From contig JAFZPJ010000052.1 of the NCBI GenBank assembly GCA_017550385.1, positions 1-64,000 on the forward strand: a stretch of DNA of 64,000 nt, read 5' to 3'. Shown here in pieces: positions 1 through 7,523 of the stretch. Position 1 is the first letter of the stretch; the number at the start of each line of letters is the position of its first letter. A program made the position numbers and the translations under genes. The notes beneath the pieces were generated by a model that did not search any database, was not told the origin of the DNA, and saw nothing but the letters and a program-made list of their open reading frames with translations. This DNA is from Clostridiales bacterium. GTDB lineage: Bacteria > Bacillota > Clostridia > Saccharofermentanales > Saccharofermentanaceae.

Positions 1-361
1 CGCTAAGGAAGCTGAGTTCTTCTGCTTCGGTACAAACGACCTTACACAGATGACATTCGGTTTCTCCAGAGACGACGCAGGCAAGTTCCTCACAGCTTAC
101 TATGAGTCCAAGATCTTCGAGTCTGATCCGTTCGCTCGTCTTGACCAGAACGGCGTAGGCAAGCTCATGAAGATGGCTATCGAGAACGGTAAGGCAGTAC
201 GTCCTGACCTCCACCTCGGTATCTGCGGCGAGCACGGCGGTGACCCGACATCCGTAGAGTTCTGCGACGAGATCGGCCTCGACTATGTATCCTGCTCACC
301 TTTCCGTGTACCGATCGCAAGACTGGCTGCTGCACAGGCTGCTATCGCTCACAAGAAGTAA
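1..361 (+). CDS. ppdK: Pyruvate phosphate dikinase, C-terminal end (partial)
   Basis: This is the last 119 codons of a gene that begins before the window; the reading frame starts at base 2. The product interconverts pyruvate, ATP and Pi with phosphoenolpyruvate, AMP and PPi in the cytoplasm, a gluconeogenic or pyrophosphate-linked glycolytic step common in anaerobes. The visible part is the end of the PEP/pyruvate-binding TIM barrel: FGTNDLTQM, then CGEHGGDP with the catalytic cysteine, then the closing [15 protein letters not shown] block, all typical of PPDK rather than PEP synthase or enzyme I. A stop at 359-361 is followed by a terminator, so it is the last gene of its unit. The N-terminal ATP-grasp and phosphohistidine domains lie outside the window. 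Confidence 0.95.
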   Translation, partial: AKEAEFFCFGTNDLTQMTFGFSRDDAGKFLTAYYESKIFESDPFARLDQNGVGKLMKMAIENGKAVRPDLHLGICGEHGGDPTSVEFCDEIGLDYVSCSPFRVPIARLAAAQAAIAHKK

Positions 362-388
362 TATAGGATTACTGTTCAACAAATAAAG

Positions 389-416
389 GCCGGGGAAGAG
401 ATTCTCCGGCTTTTTT
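389..416 (+). terminator. Rho-independent terminator of ppdK
   Basis: A GC-rich hairpin (GCCGGGGAA paired with TTCTCCGGC, one G-T pair) is followed by a run of six T. It lies 28 bases after the ppdK stop. Confidence 0.85.
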
Positions 417-472
417 ATTTGCTGCCGTTAATGTTAAGATTGGAGATATCGCGGATAATTCAGGAGGTATGT

Positions 473-562
473 ATGTACGATATTATCAAGTACGCTTTTG
501 TTGCAGCAGCGATCGTGCTGATCGTAATCGGTCTTGTCTCAAGGGCCAGAAAGAAGAAGTAA
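473..562 (+). CDS. 29-residue single-pass membrane peptide
   Basis: This is a small ORF too short for ordinary gene calling. It starts at ATG 473 with AGGAGG at 462-467, five bases upstream. The peptide has a short N-terminal MYDIIKY, a hydrophobic stretch of about 15 residues (AFVAAAIVLIVIGLV) and a basic tail SRARKKK. By the positive-inside rule the C-terminus should face the cytoplasm. It sits alone between the ppdK terminator and the convergent SGNH hydrolase gene, whose stop is only two bases away. No clear promoter was found; GATAAT at 454-459 would start transcription inside the ribosome site, so readthrough from ppdK is possible. No family is recognised. The strong ribosome site plus the membrane-peptide composition support real translation, but conservation is untested. 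Confidence 0.5.
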   Translation: MYDIIKYAFVAAAIVLIVIGLVSRARKKK

Positions 563-564
563 GC

Positions 565-1257
565 TCAGAAAGTTATATTCCTGTCTGACAGGTGCTTCAT
601 GATCGATCCCGCGATCAGCTTGTGACCTTCTTCGTTGGGGTGGATCCCGTCATCACAAAGGAATTCGTGATAATTCTTGTGCTCGAGGAACGCTGAAGTA
701 ATGTCTATGACCGGGACCGAGTGCGCGATGGCGATCTTGAAGACTTCGATATTGTATCTCTCATGCCAGTTCGTGATGAACTGAATGTCATTGTGCATCC
801 ATTTTCGAATGTTCTCGGCAGACAGGTCGCGTGAGATGTGCCTGAAGTACCGCTCTGAATCGATGGGCGGCAAAGACAGCAGCGCAGGCGTCTTACCCAG
901 CTCCTTGATCTTCTCTATCATATACGAATACATCGAATTGAAGTCCTGGATGGTGCTCATCGGAAGGTGCTCTGCTTCGGGATCTTCTGATACTTCTTTC
1001 CAGTTGAAGTCGCAGTCGTTCCCGCCGAATTCCAGGACAACGTACCTGCCGGAAACATCTTTAAGCGACTCCAGATATTTGTCGAAAACGGCTTCGCCTC
1101 TCTTGATGGTGCTGCCGAACTTGGCCTTGTTCTCGACGACGATGCCGAGGACCTCTTCGCACCTCTTGTAGAAAGGCATGTCCGTCACCCGGTAGCGCTC
1201 ATTCTCATAGATGACGCCTTTCAATACCGAATCACCAAATGCCGCTATAGTTTCCAT
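565..1257 (-). CDS. SGNH/GDSL-family hydrolase
   Basis: The predicted product is a 230-residue cytoplasmic esterase or lipase-like hydrolase of the SGNH fold; the substrate cannot be told from sequence. The block I nucleophile is in AAFGDS (Ser10). FGGND in the middle supplies the block III oxyanion Asn, and DDGIHPNEEGH near the C-terminus supplies the catalytic Asp and His. There is no signal peptide. The gene is the last of the leftward yebC operon and starts two bases after the stop of the metal transporter gene, so it is probably translationally coupled. Relatives act on acyl groups of sugars, lipids or thioesters, and none of these can be preferred here. Confidence 0.85.
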   Translation of the reverse strand: METIAAFGDSVLKGVIYENERYRVTDMPFYKRCEEVLGIVVENKAKFGSTIKRGEAVFDKYLESLKDVSGRYVVLEFGGNDCDFNWKEVSEDPEAEHLPMSTIQDFNSMYSYMIEKIKELGKTPALLSLPPIDSERYFRHISRDLSAENIRKWMHNDIQFITNWHERYNIEVFKIAIAHSVPVIDITSAFLEHKNYHEFLCDDGIHPNEEGHKLIAGSIMKHLSDRNITF

Positions 1258-1259
1258 GT

Positions 1260-2642
1260 TCAGCCCTGACCTGCTATCTTAAGAAATACCATAAGCATTA
1301 TGGCCGCAAAACCTGCAACGAAAGCAAATGCACCTTTGTCGTTGTCCTTCCCGGATGCTATCTGGGGGATCTCTTCGACAGTCGTAAATATCAGCGCGCC
1401 GCCCGCAGCCGCCATTGTGTAAGGCAGTATGGCTGGAAACAGCACGACGACCACTACCGTGATGATGCCGAGCAGCGGCGTGGGTATGCCCGATGCGACG
1501 CCGAGGAGGAAGGCTTTGCCCGTTTTCGCGCCGGAGCTCTTGAGGGGAAGGGATACGCCTATGGCCTCGGGGATATTCTGAAGTGCGATCGCGACCGCCA
1601 GGACAAGCGCCACGGTCGAAGGTATCCACTCTGTCTTCATAAAATGCGCTGCGTAGATCGCGCCAAGGGCAATGCCCTCAGGCGTGTGGTGGATGACCTC
1701 TTTGAGGAGCACCTTGAACTCGGGTGACAGTTTGCTCCTGGGGCCTTCCGTTATGTCGGGGTATACGTGCGTGTGCGGGATCAGCTTGTCCAGCAGGATC
1801 TGGAACAGTACGCCGCCGATGAAGCAGAGCGTTACGGCTATTATCCCGCCCTTGTCCTCCCGGGTCAGCCCCGAGATGGCAGGTTCGATCATTCCCCACA
1901 CAGCGATTGAGAACATTATGCCTGAGCTGAGTCCGAGCAGTATGGCGCGGAGCTTGCCGGAGAGATCTCCTCGCGCGGCGTAGATGACGGCCGCGCCCAC
2001 GAGCGTTCCTGCCAGAGGAATGAGCATGCCGAACAGCGTCTCGGTATCGGACAGAGTGTTCGAACTGTCGAGGTGCGTGATGAGCGAGCGCAGACCGATA
2101 AAGATGAGTATCGTTCCGCCCATGATCTCAGACCCCGACCTGTAGCGGCTTCCGAAGACACTGCCGATCTTGACGCCGGCCGTCGATATCAGGAAGGTAA
2201 CGACGCCGATCACGCCTACGGCAAAAAGGACGTTTACGATACGGTCTGCCTCGAAGACCTCGACGGGGACCGCGACAAAGGTAATTCCTACGGCGAGCGC
2301 ATCGATGCTGGTGGCGACCGCCATCATGAACATTGTTTTGATGTCGAACCCGGGGGCGGCTTCCTCGTCAGGGGAGAGAGCCTCCTTGATCATGTTGCCG
2401 CCGATGATCGACAGGAGCACGAAAGCTACCCAGGGTGCTACCATGGTAATGAAACTCTCAAATACAGACCCTACGAGGTAACCGATAAGCGGCATCGCGC
2501 CCTGGAAGAATCCGAACCACGCACCGCATATGAAGAGCTCTTTGGCGGTTATCTTCTTGGCGGCCAGACCTTTGCAGATGGATACGGCAAAGGCATCCAT
2601 CGCAAGACCGATTGATAATAGCAAAAGTTCAAAAAGTCCCAT
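1260..2642 (-). CDS. Fused manganese exporter (MntP-like) and ZIP-family metal transporter
   Basis: This 460-residue integral membrane protein joins two transporter families in one reading frame. Residues 1 to about 195 match MntP Mn(II) efflux pumps: AMDAFAVSICKG at 14-25 and SIDALAVGITF at 112-122 carry the two intramembrane Asp residues (D16, D114), and the segment has about the full length of MntP (E. coli 188 residues). Residues from about 203 to 460 look like a GufA/ZupT-type ZIP transporter: HHTPEG at 318-323, QNIPEA at 355-360 and VEEIP at 422-426 correspond to the metal-binding helices, although His is replaced by Gln in the second motif. A HTHVYP segment at 290-295 may be a cytosolic metal loop. 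The gene starts directly after the stop of the YedF-like gene. Whether one half exports and the other imports, or both handle one metal, is unknown. Confidence 0.85.
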   Translation of the reverse strand: MGLFELLLLSIGLAMDAFAVSICKGLAAKKITAKELFICGAWFGFFQGAMPLIGYLVGSVFESFITMVAPWVAFVLLSIIGGNMIKEALSPDEEAAPGFDIKTMFMMAVATSIDALAVGITFVAVPVEVFEADRIVNVLFAVGVIGVVTFLISTAGVKIGSVFGSRYRSGSEIMGGTILIFIGLRSLITHLDSSNTLSDTETLFGMLIPLAGTLVGAAVIYAARGDLSGKLRAILLGLSSGIMFSIAVWGMIEPAISGLTREDKGGIIAVTLCFIGGVLFQILLDKLIPHTHVYPDITEGPRSKLSPEFKVLLKEVIHHTPEGIALGAIYAAHFMKTEWIPSTVALVLAVAIALQNIPEAIGVSLPLKSSGAKTGKAFLLGVASGIPTPLLGIITVVVVVLFPAILPYTMAAAGGALIFTTVEEIPQIASGKDNDKGAFAFVAGFAAIMLMVFLKIAGQG

Positions 2643-3095
2643 TTATTCCAGAGTGATGAGCCCCTGTGTATCCATAATGGCCCTTGCTATCTCGCTTATA
2701 CCGACGGCTTCGCAATTGGCGGGAAGTCCGGCATCTTCTGCTCCGTACTCTTCGAGGCTCTCGGTGCAGACGGTTACCACGGGGATCTCCTTAATAAGAT
2801 TAATAAATTCATTATATAATGTATTGCCGTCAGCAAGGAGCTTCACGCCCGAATCGATGACAAAGATCCTGTCGATGATGTCCTTTTTGGAAGACAGTGC
2901 CTTCAAAAATCCGCGTAGAAGCTCTCTTCCGTGCACGGAATCGGACGAGTAGTAGTCATGCTTGATGAGGATGGCAAGGCTCGCGCCCCCGAATATCTCG
3001 ATCTTCTCAGGTTCTACTTCTATGACGGGGGACTGCTCTATTACGACGGAATCGCCGGTGACGATATCAAGCTTGCTTTTTTCCTGATTGTTCAT
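2643..3095 (-). CDS. DsrE-domain protein resembling the C-terminal half of YedF
   Basis: This is a 150-residue cytoplasmic protein. The stretch from SDSVHGRELLRGFL through FVIDSGVKLLADG and VVTVCTESLEEYG follows the pattern of the C-terminal DsrE-like domain of YedF, a sulfurtransferase-like protein linked to selenium metabolism. The TusA-like N-terminal domain usual in YedF is missing; about 35 non-conserved residues take its place. Only one cysteine remains in the VCTESLEEYG segment where YedF normally has a CGTCL pair. ATG 3095 is chosen because GGGAGGG at 3102-3108 is well placed; an upstream TTG at 3098 is less likely. The gene overlaps the CPxC protein gene by 29 bases and abuts the metal transporter gene. 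A role in sulfur or metal handling is inference. Confidence 0.65.
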   Translation of the reverse strand: MNNQEKSKLDIVTGDSVVIEQSPVIEVEPEKIEIFGGASLAILIKHDYYSSDSVHGRELLRGFLKALSSKKDIIDRIFVIDSGVKLLADGNTLYNEFINLIKEIPVVTVCTESLEEYGAEDAGLPANCEAVGISEIARAIMDTQGLITLE

Positions 3096-3828
3096 CAAAA
3101 TCCCTCCCGTCTGAAGATAAGAACCTCATCGACCTCTGGATGGAGTTCTTCGAGTTGCCCCAGGGCTTGTCCTGGTTCCTGTAGTCGAACTTGAGCGTGA
3201 ACCACTCCACGTCATCGATGAGACCTGCGAAAGCGTCCTTGTTCTTCTCCGCCAGTGCGCTGACAAAGGCAGCGGCATCGTTCTGGCTGAGCTTTGCCGA
3301 CTGCCTGAGGAGCATCGACAGATGCGGCAGGCAGTGGTAGGGGACATTTGCGAACTTATCCTTGAAGGCGGGGTCGTGCGTATACATCCAGCAGATGACC
3401 TCGATATAGTGCGTCATGGCATCGTTCATGTTGTCGCAGATGGGGCACATCGCCACCCTCTTGTCGATCCTGTCGGCAATGGAAGACAGTTTCGCCTTGT
3501 AGTCGGTGTTCCTTCCCTTGATGAGGCCTGCCTTCTGGGGCGCGGCATTGCAAAGGTCAGCAGTGATATCGTCGTTAAAATCCTTCAGGTGGGTGTGCAT
3601 CATGAGCCCGAGGCCCAGCCTGTTGGTGACGGAACGGTTCAGCTTGCCCATGTGGTCGGGGCAGAAGCCGGTCTTGTTCGTGATTATCCTGGTATCGGGC
3701 TCCATGAGGGAGGGACCCAGATAGTATTCGAGATAGTTCTGCTCCGCCTTGTCCCTGAGCCGGCACAGCGGGCAGCCGTCAGCCGATGAATATGCGTCGT
3801 TGACGGGTATCATGTAGATCTTTTCCAT
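3067..3828 (-). CDS. CPxC-containing protein resembling DUF6062
   Basis: This is a 253-residue soluble protein without signal peptide or membrane segment. It has paired metal-ligand-like motifs: CPLC near residue 19, CPDH near 57, CPIC near 128 and HCLPH near 165. The order suggests two zinc sites or one composite site. It resembles from memory the clostridial family DUF6062, whose function is not known. The start at 3828 has GGAGGAAT just upstream. The gene sits between the Asp23-ATPase and YedF-like genes in the leftward operon, overlapping the latter by 29 bases, so coupled translation is likely. The family assignment is moderate; the cysteine motifs are directly visible. Confidence 0.6.
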   Translation of the reverse strand: MEKIYMIPVNDAYSSADGCPLCRLRDKAEQNYLEYYLGPSLMEPDTRIITNKTGFCPDHMGKLNRSVTNRLGLGLMMHTHLKDFNDDITADLCNAAPQKAGLIKGRNTDYKAKLSSIADRIDKRVAMCPICDNMNDAMTHYIEVICWMYTHDPAFKDKFANVPYHCLPHLSMLLRQSAKLSQNDAAAFVSALAEKNKDAFAGLIDDVEWFTLKFDYRNQDKPWGNSKNSIQRSMRFLSSDGRDFDEQSGKKQA

Positions 3829-3829
3829 A

Positions 3830-4879
3830 TTATTCCTCCAAAGCGCTGCGGTCCTGGTGGATGAGCCTGCCCGCCCTGACGTTTACGCCGTTTGTCGTGA
3901 TCGAGGTGTATTCCTCGACCGCCATGCCGACCTTCTGCTGGACGGCCATCAGCACCTCCTGGGCATCGTAACCGTAGAACAGGGCGATATCCAAGCTGAT
4001 CATTATTCCGTAGGTCTGTTTCTCCGTCTTGAAGTCCGTTACCTCGGCAAACCCGGGCACGTCCTTGAGGACGATCTTGATAAGGTCGAGCAATGCTTCG
4101 TCCGAGATCGAATAGGAGCCGAGGGAAGAGAAGGTGGGACGTACGACCGTCCTGTCGGAGTCCTGCGACATCGGAGCGACGCCCCTCTCGCGGTCGAACC
4201 TTTGACGGAGCTTGGACAGCGGGTCCGAGAAGTAGCCCGAGAACTCGTGCTTGACCTCCATGCTCGGAACGGGGATGGTGTGCATTCCCTCCGTAAGTCT
4301 GGTGCTCCTGGCGATGCGGCGCTCCTCTTCGGTGGAGACGTCCTCGATCCTGATGAGCATCGAGGGCTGGTTCAGCCAGAGGTTCGTGCATATCTTGCTG
4401 AGCATCGAGTCGGACGTGCCGAGGATCATGAGGGCCTGAGGCATGCACTCGACCAGGGCGCGGCGCATGACGGACGATCTCGTCTCGTCGATGAAGATCG
4501 CCTGCCTGACCGATTCCATTTTGGTGGGAGCCTTCTTGGCAGAGGTTCCGGTGATGATACGGCTTCCGTTGATCAGGAGACCGTCGTCTATGATGTAGTT
4601 GATGTTGTTCTCGCGGGCGACCCTGATTGCACGGGTGCTCTTGCCGGTACCCGAAGGCCCGACGAAAGCGATCACCGCAATATGTGACAGCTGCTCGCGA
4701 GTAGCCTGCTCGCTGTCCAGGATGCGCTCGATGTTGCGCTCGGTATCCGCGGCGGCCTGATTAGCCGTGCCCGTGCGCTTCAGAGATTCTCTGAACTCCG
4801 AGAAAAAAGCTCTGTTCGTGCGGGCCAGCGCGCCGCCGGTGACGGGCTTGTTCGAAGGCGCCTCATCCGAATGCGACAA
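3830..4879 (-). CDS. P-loop ATPase with C-terminal Asp23/Gls24-like domain
   Basis: This 349-residue protein combines a nucleotide-binding N-terminal half with a C-terminal domain that resembles Asp23/Gls24 envelope-stress proteins. A Walker A motif, GPSGTGKST, lies at residues 74-82 after a charged N-terminal segment. A hydrophobic ALMILGTSD strand near residue 150 may be part of the nucleotide-binding core. From about residue 250 the pattern SYSISDEALLDLI, VPGFAEV, ALFYGYDAQEVLMAVQQKV and TTNGVNVRAG fits Asp23. The start is a TTG at 4879 with AGAGGT upstream. The gene follows yebC by 15 bases and abuts the CPxC gene. Asp23 family members cluster at the membrane through partners in staphylococci; what the kinase-like half does is unknown. 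Confidence 0.65.
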   Translation of the reverse strand: MSHSDEAPSNKPVTGGALARTNRAFFSEFRESLKRTGTANQAAADTERNIERILDSEQATREQLSHIAVIAFVGPSGTGKSTRAIRVARENNINYIIDDGLLINGSRIITGTSAKKAPTKMESVRQAIFIDETRSSVMRRALVECMPQALMILGTSDSMLSKICTNLWLNQPSMLIRIEDVSTEEERRIARSTRLTEGMHTIPVPSMEVKHEFSGYFSDPLSKLRQRFDRERGVAPMSQDSDRTVVRPTFSSLGSYSISDEALLDLIKIVLKDVPGFAEVTDFKTEKQTYGIMISLDIALFYGYDAQEVLMAVQQKVGMAVEEYTSITTNGVNVRAGRLIHQDRSALEE

Positions 4880-4894
4880 ACCAATTACCTCTTA

Positions 4895-5620
4895 TCAGTT
4901 GTTCCAGTTGTGGAATACTTCCTGGATGTCTTCGTTCTCTTCCATCATGTCGAGCATCTTCTCGAGCTGCGCGACCGCTTCGGGATCCGTAACGTCGTTG
5001 GTGGTAAGGGCTACGGGACCGAGGCTCGAAGCCGCGAAAACATATCCCTTGTCCTGCAGCGCCTCGCAGACCGCATAGTAGTCTGACGGAGCCGTCGTGA
5101 TCTCGTAGCAGTCCTCATCGCTCTCGAAATCAGCCGCTCCGGCCTCGAGTGCGTCTGTCATCACGGCATCCTCATCCTCGTAGTCTTCGCGGGAGATGAC
5201 GATGGTGCCCTTCTCCTCGAAGAGGAATCCTACGCTTCCGGATACGCCGAGGTTGCCGCCGTTCTTATCGAAAATGTGTCTTACGTCTGCTGCGGTCCTG
5301 TTACGGTTGTTGGTGAGGGCTCTTACCATGACGGCGATGCCTGCAGGACCGTAACCCTCGTATGTTATCTCTTCGTAATCGTCGCCTTCGCCTGCCTCGG
5401 CAGCCTTCTTGATGGCGCGGTTGATGTTGTCGTTGGGCATGTTGGCTGACTTGGCCTTTGCGATAACGACCTTGAGTCTTGAGTTTCCGTCGGGATCAGG
5501 TCCGCCTGCCTTAACGGCGATGGCGATCTCTTTCGCGATCTTGGTGAATATCGCGCCCTTAGCTGCGTCCGAAGCCTCCTTCTTCCTCTTGATGTTATTC
5601 CATTTTGAATGTCCGGACAT
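4895..5620 (-). CDS. yebC: YebC/PmpR-family regulator (TACO1-like)
   Basis: The product is a 241-residue cytoplasmic protein of the widespread YebC family. Members have been described as DNA-binding transcription regulators and as translation factors that help ribosomes at proline-rich stalls, related to mitochondrial TACO1. The N-terminal signature GHSKWNNIKRKKEASDAAKG and the later EAGAAD and PSDY segments are characteristic, and the length is usual. ATG 5620 is preferred to the upstream GTG at 5632 because GGAGG at 5626-5630 sits five bases before it. It is the first gene of the six-gene leftward operon. A promoter at 5640-5667 is flanked and partly overlapped by a 12-bp inverted repeat. 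Confidence 0.93.
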   Translation of the reverse strand: MSGHSKWNNIKRKKEASDAAKGAIFTKIAKEIAIAVKAGGPDPDGNSRLKVVIAKAKSANMPNDNINRAIKKAAEAGEGDDYEEITYEGYGPAGIAVMVRALTNNRNRTAADVRHIFDKNGGNLGVSGSVGFLFEEKGTIVISREDYEDEDAVMTDALEAGAADFESDEDCYEITTAPSDYYAVCEALQDKGYVFAASSLGPVALTTNDVTDPEAVAQLEKMLDMMEENEDIQEVFHNWNN

Positions 5621-5639
5621 ATATACCTCCACATTTGCT

Positions 5640-5667
5640 TTTGTAATCTAATTAATAAGTTTATCAA
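5640..5667 (-). promoter_or_regulatory. Promoter of the yebC operon
   Basis: Read on the minus strand, TTGATA (5667-5662) and TACAAA (5645-5640) are separated by 16 bases. Transcription would start near 5633, leaving a leader of about 13 bases that contains the ribosome site. Confidence 0.45.
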
Positions 5668-5685
5668 AAAAACAATTAGATTACA
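5642..5685. promoter_or_regulatory. 12-bp perfect inverted repeat around the yebC promoter (operator candidate)
   Basis: TGTAATCTAATT at 5642-5653 and its exact complement AATTAGATTACA at 5674-5685 are separated by 20 bases. One arm overlaps the predicted yebC -10 region and the other lies just upstream of the -35. The centre-to-centre distance of 32 bp is about three helical turns. This is the arrangement expected of an operator for a dimeric regulator. A role in the divergent pil promoter 50 bp away is also possible. Confidence 0.5.
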
Positions 5686-5734
5686 TCCGTAATGAAAATG
5701 TCAAAAATATTTTCACTTAAAATGTTATGAAAAC

Positions 5735-5763
5735 TTGTTTTTTAACTTTCCCTGTTGTATAGT
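5735..5763 (+). promoter_or_regulatory. Sigma-A-type promoter of the pil operon
   Basis: TTGTTT at 5735-5740 and TATAGT at 5758-5763 are separated by 17 bases. The first gene, pilB, starts 85 bases further on, leaving a leader of about 78 bases. Confidence 0.7.
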
Positions 5764-5847
5764 TTGTTATGCGTACGTTTGGGTTTATTGTGCCTGTTTT
5801 CATGAAGAATGCGCACGCAATTCATTCATTAATCTTGGGAGGGATTC

Positions 5848-7509
5848 ATGAAGAGATTAGGTGATATTCTCGTTGAAAGCGGCTTTTTGAACGCTTCAGA
5901 ACTTGCTGAAGCGCTTTCCACACAGAAAGAGACAGGCAAACGTCTCGGAGAAGTTATCGTTGAGAGCGGTCTGATGACCGAATTCGATATCCTCCGTGCA
6001 GTCTCAAGCCAGTATGATTACCCGATCATCGATCTGACAAGTATCGAAGTCGACCCTAAGGCGACCGCGCTCCTTACGCAGAAGTTCTGCGAGGAGAACG
6101 TCGTTCTGCCTATAGGCTTCGATGACGACAAACTCGTTGTGGCGATCGATGACCCTATGAATATTACGATCGAGGATGAGTTGCAGTTCCAGACCGGTTA
6201 CCAGATAACCATGATGCTTGCGACTCATTCTTCTATTCTCGATGCCGTTAAGGTCAACTACGGTAAAGAGAACGCTGCCAAGGCAGCCGAAGAACTCGGT
6301 GCGGATCTCGAAGATGATGTTGCCGAGAATTCCGATATAACGGAGGCGGTCAACAGCGCACCTGTTGTTAAGCTCGTTAACTCGATGATCGATTACGCTA
6401 TCCGTGCAGGCTCATCCGATATCCATATCGAACCTCTGGAAGACCGCGTAAGAGTCCGTATCCGTATCGACGGTGTCATGCAGGAGATCATGAGCAACCC
6501 TCTGTCTGCAAGAGACGCCATCATCACACGTATCAAGATCCTCGGCGGTATGAACATCGCAGAGAAGCGTATCCCGCAGGACGGCCGTATCACAACAGAG
6601 ATCAACGGCGAAGACGTCGACATGCGTGTATCCATTCTCCCTACGGTTACCGGTGAGAAGACCGTTATCCGTATCCTCGCAAAGAACGACGCAAATCTTA
6701 ACAGAAGCTATCTCGGCATCAGCGATCACAATAACGAACTCATCGACAAGATGATCATGGTGCCTCAGGGTATCTGCCTTATCTCAGGCCCTACGGGTTC
6801 AGGTAAGACAACGACACTCTATACACTCCTTTCAGAGAAGAACTCTCCCGAGACCAACATAATCACGGTCGAAGACCCTGTCGAGATCCGTATTCCCGGA
6901 CTTAACCAGGTACAGGTTAACGTTAAGGCGGGAATGACCTTCGCTTCAGGTCTTCGTTCCATTCTCCGTCAGGACCCGGATATCATCCTCGTCGGTGAGA
7001 TCCGTGACGGTGAGACAGCAGAGATCGCGATGAGAGCTGCTATTACAGGCCACTTGGTATTCAGCACCATCCATACGAACGATGCGGTATCTTCGATCAA
7101 CCGTCTCATCGATATGGGTCTTGAGCCTTACATGGTCAACTCGGCCCTCGTAGGCGTTGTCTCCCAGCGTCTCGTCCGCCGTATCTGCACCAACTGCAGA
7201 GAGTCATATGATCCTGATGAATATGAGATCGAATTGCTCCGCCTTGAACCCGGTCAGAAGATATACCGCGGCAAGGGATGCACCGATTGTAATGAGAAGG
7301 GATACAAGGGCCGTATCGCGATTCATGAGATCGTTGTTATGACCAAGAAGATGAAGAGCCTTATCGAGAAGCGTGCAAGCGAAGAAGAGATGCGTCAGCT
7401 CGCTGTCACGGAGGGTACTCAGATGCTGCAGGATTCCGCAAGAGATCTCGTTCTCGAGGGAATCACTACGGCTGACGAGCTTAACAGAGTAGCTTACACG
7501 ATTGACTAA
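5848..7509 (+). CDS. pilB: Type IV pilus extension ATPase PilB (GspE family)
   Basis: This 553-residue cytoplasmic hexameric ATPase powers pilus polymerisation. The N-terminus is an MshEN domain with two repeats beginning RLGDILVESG (residues 3-12) and RLGEVIVESG (32-41), the pattern that binds cyclic di-GMP in some homologues. The catalytic domain has Walker A GPTGSGKTTT at 314-323, an Asp-box/Walker B region in DPDIILVGEIRDGETA, and a His box in TGHLVFSTIHTND. Four cysteines (C447, C450, C478, C481) form the zinc site that distinguishes assembly ATPases from PilT. GGGAGG precedes the ATG. The gene leads the operon pilB-T-C-M-N-O. The MshEN motif suggests c-di-GMP control, which is inference. 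Confidence 0.95.
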   Translation: MKRLGDILVESGFLNASELAEALSTQKETGKRLGEVIVESGLMTEFDILRAVSSQYDYPIIDLTSIEVDPKATALLTQKFCEENVVLPIGFDDDKLVVAIDDPMNITIEDELQFQTGYQITMMLATHSSILDAVKVNYGKENAAKAAEELGADLEDDVAENSDITEAVNSAPVVKLVNSMIDYAIRAGSSDIHIEPLEDRVRVRIRIDGVMQEIMSNPLSARDAIITRIKILGGMNIAEKRIPQDGRITTEINGEDVDMRVSILPTVTGEKTVIRILAKNDANLNRSYLGISDHNNELIDKMIMVPQGICLISGPTGSGKTTTLYTLLSEKNSPETNIITVEDPVEIRIPGLNQVQVNVKAGMTFASGLRSILRQDPDIILVGEIRDGETAEIAMRAAITGHLVFSTIHTNDAVSSINRLIDMGLEPYMVNSALVGVVSQRLVRRICTNCRESYDPDEYEIELLRLEPGQKIYRGKGCTDCNEKGYKGRIAIHEIVVMTKKMKSLIEKRASEEEMRQLAVTEGTQMLQDSARDLVLEGITTADELNRVAYTID

Positions 7510-7523
7510 GGAGGTTATATAGC

